A DNA stretch of 7,977 nucleotides from Calditrichota bacterium (GTDB lineage Bacteria > Zhuqueibacterota > Zhuqueibacteria > Residuimicrobiales > Krinioviventaceae): the NCBI GenBank assembly GCA_003818595.1, contig RPQV01000140.1, positions 1-7,977 of the forward strand, given 5' to 3'. The translations under genes and the position numbers were made by a program. The notes beneath the pieces were generated by a model that ran no database searches, had not been told where the DNA came from, and saw nothing but the letters and a program-made list of their open reading frames with translations. Of this stretch, positions 5,358 through 7,977 are shown piece after piece (within the stretch, counting starts at the first letter, position 1; every line of letters begins with the position of its first letter).

Positions 5358-6173
5358 ATGGTTGAAAAATCGGTCATCGACGCTGTGGAACATGAAACAG
5401 CCCTGCAGGCTGCAGAGCACGGAGCAGAGGGGTCCAATTTTATACTTGAACACTTGCTGGCTCATCGGGTTGTCAAGCTGCCCATCGTTGTCGGCGTTGA
5501 TCTATCCATTGACAATCATGTTCTGATGGTTTTCGTCGCCGGTCTTGTGCTGCTTTTGGCGTTTGGCATCGCTTTCCGCAAAAAGCCTTTGGTTCCACAT
5601 GGATTTGCCAATTTATTGGAAATGTTGACAGAATACATCTACAAAGAGGCGTTGGTACCCAACCTCGGTCATGAAGCGAAAGCATACTCCGGCTATCTCA
5701 TGACCGCTTTTTACTTTATCCTCGTCGCCAATCTTTTGGGATTGGTTCCGTTCGGCGCCGCTGCCACCGGCAACATTGCAGTAACCATCACCCTGGCGGT
5801 CTGCACTCTGATCGTCGGTCAGTACGCAGGCATTCGCAAATTTGGCCTGGTCAAATTCTACAAACATCTCATTCCGTCAGACTTGCCCATATTTGTGATT
5901 CCCATTTTGTTGCCCGTGGAAATTATGAGTTTGTTTGCCAAACATATTTCTTTGGCTATTCGTCTATTTGCCAATATGATGGGCGGCCACATCACTATTC
6001 TGGCTATTATGAGCCTTATATTTATCTTTAAAAGTTGGATTATATCACCGCTGCCCTTGGCACTCATCATTTTTAGCAGCCTGCTGGAGGTGCTGATCTC
6101 CTTTATTCAGGCGTATGTATTTACCACCTTGTCAGCGGTTTTTATCGGTATATCCTTGGCAGAAGCACACTAA
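5358..6173 (+). CDS. atpB: F0F1 ATP synthase subunit a
   Basis: Subunit a forms the two proton half-channels against the c-ring. The 271-residue protein has a polar N-terminus, about five or six membrane helices and the two conserved channel segments. The first is HISLAIRLFANMMGGH (196-211), with essential R202 matching E. coli R210. The second is LLEVLISFIQAYVFTTL (242-258), with Q251 matching Q252. H211 occupies the position of E. coli E219 and E244 that of H245. The two residues are exchanged, an arrangement also known in mitochondrial subunit a. PNLG and the asparagine-rich turn near VANLLGLVPFG (123-133) are also typical. It starts 1 nt after the atpI stop with only an A-rich leader, which suggests coupling. 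Confidence 0.96.
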   Translation: MVEKSVIDAVEHETALQAAEHGAEGSNFILEHLLAHRVVKLPIVVGVDLSIDNHVLMVFVAGLVLLLAFGIAFRKKPLVPHGFANLLEMLTEYIYKEALVPNLGHEAKAYSGYLMTAFYFILVANLLGLVPFGAAATGNIAVTITLAVCTLIVGQYAGIRKFGLVKFYKHLIPSDLPIFVIPILLPVEIMSLFAKHISLAIRLFANMMGGHITILAIMSLIFIFKSWIISPLPLALIIFSSLLEVLISFIQAYVFTTLSAVFIGISLAEAH

Positions 6174-6193
6174 TCGATCGAATTTTCAACGTG

Positions 6194-6200
6194 AAGGAGA
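6194..6200 (+). promoter_or_regulatory. Strong ribosome binding site for atpE
   Basis: AAGGAGA ends 4 nt before the ATG at 6205. It is the best match to the anti-Shine-Dalgarno among the atp genes here, fitting the need for many c subunits per enzyme. It also rejects an in-frame ATG at 6115 inside atpB. Confidence 0.75.
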
Positions 6201-6204
6201 AATA

Positions 6205-6432
6205 ATGGAATCTACAGCTCTTGCTTATCTGGCTTCTGGAATTGGGGCAGCGGGAGTCACGCTCGGTGCTGCCTTTGGCATCGGTAAACTGGCCAGCGCT
6301 GCCATGCATGGCATTGCACGTCAACCTGAATCAGCCGGAGATATTCGTGGCGCCATGATCATCACTGCGGCCATGATCGAAGGCGTCGCCTTGTTGTCAG
6401 CCGCGATCTGTTTTTTACTCAGCATCAAATAA
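6205..6432 (+). CDS. atpE: F0F1 ATP synthase subunit c (proteolipid)
   Basis: Subunit c oligomerises into the rotor ring and carries one ion per copy. The 75-residue hairpin has a glycine/alanine-rich first helix (about 5-33), the conserved polar loop ARQPE (38-42) that contacts F1, and a second helix with the ion-binding carboxylate E59 in MIEGVALL (57-64). The distance from R39 to E59 is 20 residues, as expected. Position 26, equivalent to the sodium-coordinating Gln32 of Ilyobacter, is Ile, and E59 is followed by Gly rather than Ser/Thr. This points to protons, not sodium. It lies 31 nt after atpB with the strongest ribosome binding site of the cluster. Confidence 0.96.
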   Translation: MESTALAYLASGIGAAGVTLGAAFGIGKLASAAMHGIARQPESAGDIRGAMIITAAMIEGVALLSAAICFLLSIK

Positions 6433-6448
6433 CCAGGCGTGGTTTAAC

Positions 6449-6943
6449 ATGGAACTCATGACGCCCCATACAGGTACGATCTTCTGGACCGCTGTCACCT
6501 TTGTTTTTCTGGCTTTTGTCCTCTATAAAATGGCCTGGGACCCGATTTTAAAGATGTTGGAGGATCGGGAGATGAAGATCAAAGAGTCACTTCAGGCCGC
6601 TGAAATCGCCAGGCAGAATGCGCGCAAAAGCGATGAAGAACGGCAGCGCGTGATCGAATCGGCAAAGCGCGAGGCGCAGGAAATCATCCTCGCCGGCAGA
6701 AAAACAGCAGAAACAATTCGCGATGAAATCCTGCAAAAGGCGCAGGCGGCGATCACAGCCGACAAGGAAAGAGTACAACGGCAAATTGAGGAAAGCAAAG
6801 AAGCGGCTCTTCAGACTATTCGTGCGCTCGCCGTTGAATTATCAATGGCGGCGACGGAAAAACTCATCGCCAAAAAATTGTCGCCCGAGGAACATCGGCA
6901 AATCATCCAAGAGTCTCTCGTCAAGATGGAGAAATTCAATTAG
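6449..6943 (+). CDS. atpF: F0F1 ATP synthase subunit b (peripheral stalk)
   Basis: Subunit b is the stator that links subunit a to F1 through delta. The 164-residue protein has one N-terminal membrane helix (about 10-30), then WDPILKMLEDREMKIKESL (30-48), whose arginine at 40 matches the conserved b-subunit arginine near the membrane, then a long charged, alanine-rich coiled coil to about 140 and a C-terminal delta-binding part. Only one b gene is visible, so a homodimer is likely unless a b' gene lies elsewhere. Two starts are possible: ATG 6449, with AGG 11 nt upstream, and ATG 6458 three codons later. I kept the first. The stop overlaps the next start by one base (TAGTG). Confidence 0.94.
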   Translation: MELMTPHTGTIFWTAVTFVFLAFVLYKMAWDPILKMLEDREMKIKESLQAAEIARQNARKSDEERQRVIESAKREAQEIILAGRKTAETIRDEILQKAQAAITADKERVQRQIEESKEAALQTIRALAVELSMAATEKLIAKKLSPEEHRQIIQESLVKMEKFN

Positions 6944-7509
6944 TGAATGCTCCGATTGCCAGGCGTTACGCAAAGGCATTGTTCAGTGCCGCGATGGAAA
7001 AGCAGATCCTGCCGCAGGTTCATAGCGATCTTCACGATTTTGCCATGATCCTGGCGCAGAACAGCATTTTGCATGCTTATTTTTATGCTCCCGATGTCAG
7101 GTATGAGAGTCGAGAGACACTCTTTGAAGATTTGTTGACGGGAAAAACTCCGGCAATTCTGATCAATTTTATCAAGTTACTGATACAAAAAAATCGTCAG
7201 GACCATTTTCTCAATATCGTCAGGGAATTTGATATCCTGTTTGATCACAAAATGAATATTGTGCCCGCAACTGTTTACACGGCCGTCCCCGTGGATGATC
7301 ATTTTCAGGCGCAGATTTTGAAAGTTCTGGAATCCCATTTCAGAGCGGAAATTCTTCTTGCCCTAAAGGTCGAACCAGGACTTTTGGGAGGAATCATCGT
7401 CGAGGCCAAAGGGAAAAAATTGGATCTCAGCTTGAAACGACGGCTGCAGGAACTTGAACACGAACTGGCTCACGATGTTGAAAATGTTGAATTAAGTAAA
7501 GTGGTATAG
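6943..7509 (+). CDS. atpH: F0F1 ATP synthase subunit delta (OSCP)
   Basis: Delta caps F1 and clamps the peripheral stalk to it. The 188-residue protein begins with NAPIARRYAKALFSAAMEK, the first helix of the N-terminal alpha-bundle, and ends with the conserved C-terminal pattern KVEPGLLGGIIVEAKGKKLD followed by LSLKRRLQEL. Between these the sequence is variable, as usual for the family. The start codon is GTG at 6943, sharing its G with the TAG stop of atpF. No in-frame ATG exists nearby, and a GGAG sits about 11 nt upstream inside atpF. Translation is therefore probably coupled to atpF. Length and position between atpF and atpA agree with the call. Confidence 0.95.
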   Translation: MNAPIARRYAKALFSAAMEKQILPQVHSDLHDFAMILAQNSILHAYFYAPDVRYESRETLFEDLLTGKTPAILINFIKLLIQKNRQDHFLNIVREFDILFDHKMNIVPATVYTAVPVDDHFQAQILKVLESHFRAEILLALKVEPGLLGGIIVEAKGKKLDLSLKRRLQELEHELAHDVENVELSKVV

Positions 7510-7529
7510 AATTCTAATAGGACAACCCT

Positions 7530-7977
7530 ATGCAGATCAGGCCGGATGAAATTACTGCAGTATTAAAGAATAAAATCGCCGGTTTTGACCATGAAGCCAA
7601 AGTAGAAGAAATTGGTTATGTGCTTCAGGTCGGTGACGGGATCGCCCGCGTTTACGGGCTCGATCACGTCATGTCCATGGAACTGGTTGAATTTCCCGGA
7701 AATGTTCTGGGCTTGGCTTTGAATCTCGAACAAGACAGCGTTGGATGCGTACTCTTTGGATCAGACACTCAGATCAAGGAGGGTGATCAGGCTAAACGAA
7801 CGGGGCGGGTCATCGAAGTGCCGGTGGGCGAGGAACTGTTGGGGCGGGTAGTGGACCCGCTCGGCCGTCCTTTGGACGGCAAGGGTCCGATCAAAACGAA
7901 AAAAACCGCACCGCTCGAACGCAAAGCCGTCGGCGTGGTGCAGCGCCAGATGGTTAAACAACCGCTGCAGACAGGCA
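7530..7977 (+). CDS. atpA: F0F1 ATP synthase subunit alpha, N-terminal part (gene runs off the right edge)
   Basis: The alpha subunit forms the alpha3-beta3 hexamer with beta and holds the non-catalytic nucleotide sites. The 149 complete codons give the delta-contacting N-terminus (IRPDEITAVLKNKI), the beta-barrel with VGDGIARVYGLDHVMSMELV (about 36-55) and LGLALNLEQDSVGCVLFG, then the entry to the nucleotide-binding domain with TGRVIEVPVGEELLGRVVDP, LGRPLDGKG and QPLQTG at the edge. The Walker A motif, DELSD-type region and C-terminal bundle lie beyond the window. TAGGA stands 7 nt before the ATG, and the gene starts 20 nt after the atpH stop. Identity is secure; atpG, atpD and atpC are not in the window. 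Confidence 0.96.
   Translation, partial: MQIRPDEITAVLKNKIAGFDHEAKVEEIGYVLQVGDGIARVYGLDHVMSMELVEFPGNVLGLALNLEQDSVGCVLFGSDTQIKEGDQAKRTGRVIEVPVGEELLGRVVDPLGRPLDGKGPIKTKKTAPLERKAVGVVQRQMVKQPLQTG

Noticed and set aside
6723..7025. Arg/Lys-rich 100-codon plus-strand frame across atpF/atpH
   Set aside because: It is a frame shadow of the b-subunit coiled coil; the repeated basic residues come from reading GAA/GCG-rich codons out of frame.

Overview
The window is ordinary, densely coding bacterial chromosome: eleven complete genes and two truncated at the edges, laid out as two divergent operons with a 172-bp spacer between them. I see no rRNA, tRNA, CRISPR, phage or IS element. The co-occurrence of parAB, a membrane-anchored M23 peptidase, a bactofilin, AtpZ plus AtpI and a 271-residue F0 subunit a suggests a diderm such as a member of the FCB/KSB1/Calditrichota region or a deltaproteobacterial-type lineage. 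This is inferred from gene order and protein style only. Subunit a lacks the long N-terminal extension I associate with Bacteroidetes.

Leftward operon (minus strand, about 1-1615). A monofunctional proline dehydrogenase is followed by a small polytopic membrane protein built from three related two-helix units, then by the start of ligA (NAD-dependent DNA ligase; the window holds only its first 59 codons). A good TTGACA / extended -10 promoter candidate for this operon lies at 1670-1698.

Spacer (1616-1787). It carries the candidate leftward promoter, a candidate rightward promoter for parA (1725-1753), and a perfect 10-bp inverted repeat (1743-1769). The repeat covers the parA -10 and expected start site and ends just before the parA ribosome binding site. 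It is the best operator candidate in the window.

Rightward operon (plus strand, 1788 to the right edge). parA and parB overlap by 50 nt. An M23 peptidase and a bactofilin follow, then atpZ-atpI-atpB-atpE-atpF-atpH and the first 149 codons of atpA. All junctions are tight (from a 50-nt overlap to 31 nt), with ATGA (atpZ/atpI) and TAGTG (atpF/atpH) stop-start overlaps. The genes could therefore form one transcript joining chromosome segregation, cell-wall shaping and the F-type ATP synthase. A weak internal promoter candidate sits in the 3' end of the bactofilin gene.

How the genes work together. ParA and ParB would drive origin segregation. Bactofilin would form a cortical scaffold that localises the M23 wall hydrolase. 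AtpZ and AtpI would help assemble the c-ring of the ATP synthase, whose a and c subunits keep the proton-translocation residues and lack the sodium signature. I found no clearly new system. The points most worth checking are the parA dyad, the dual-coding parA/parB junction, the segregation-bactofilin-ATP synthase neighbourhood, and the triplicated membrane protein.
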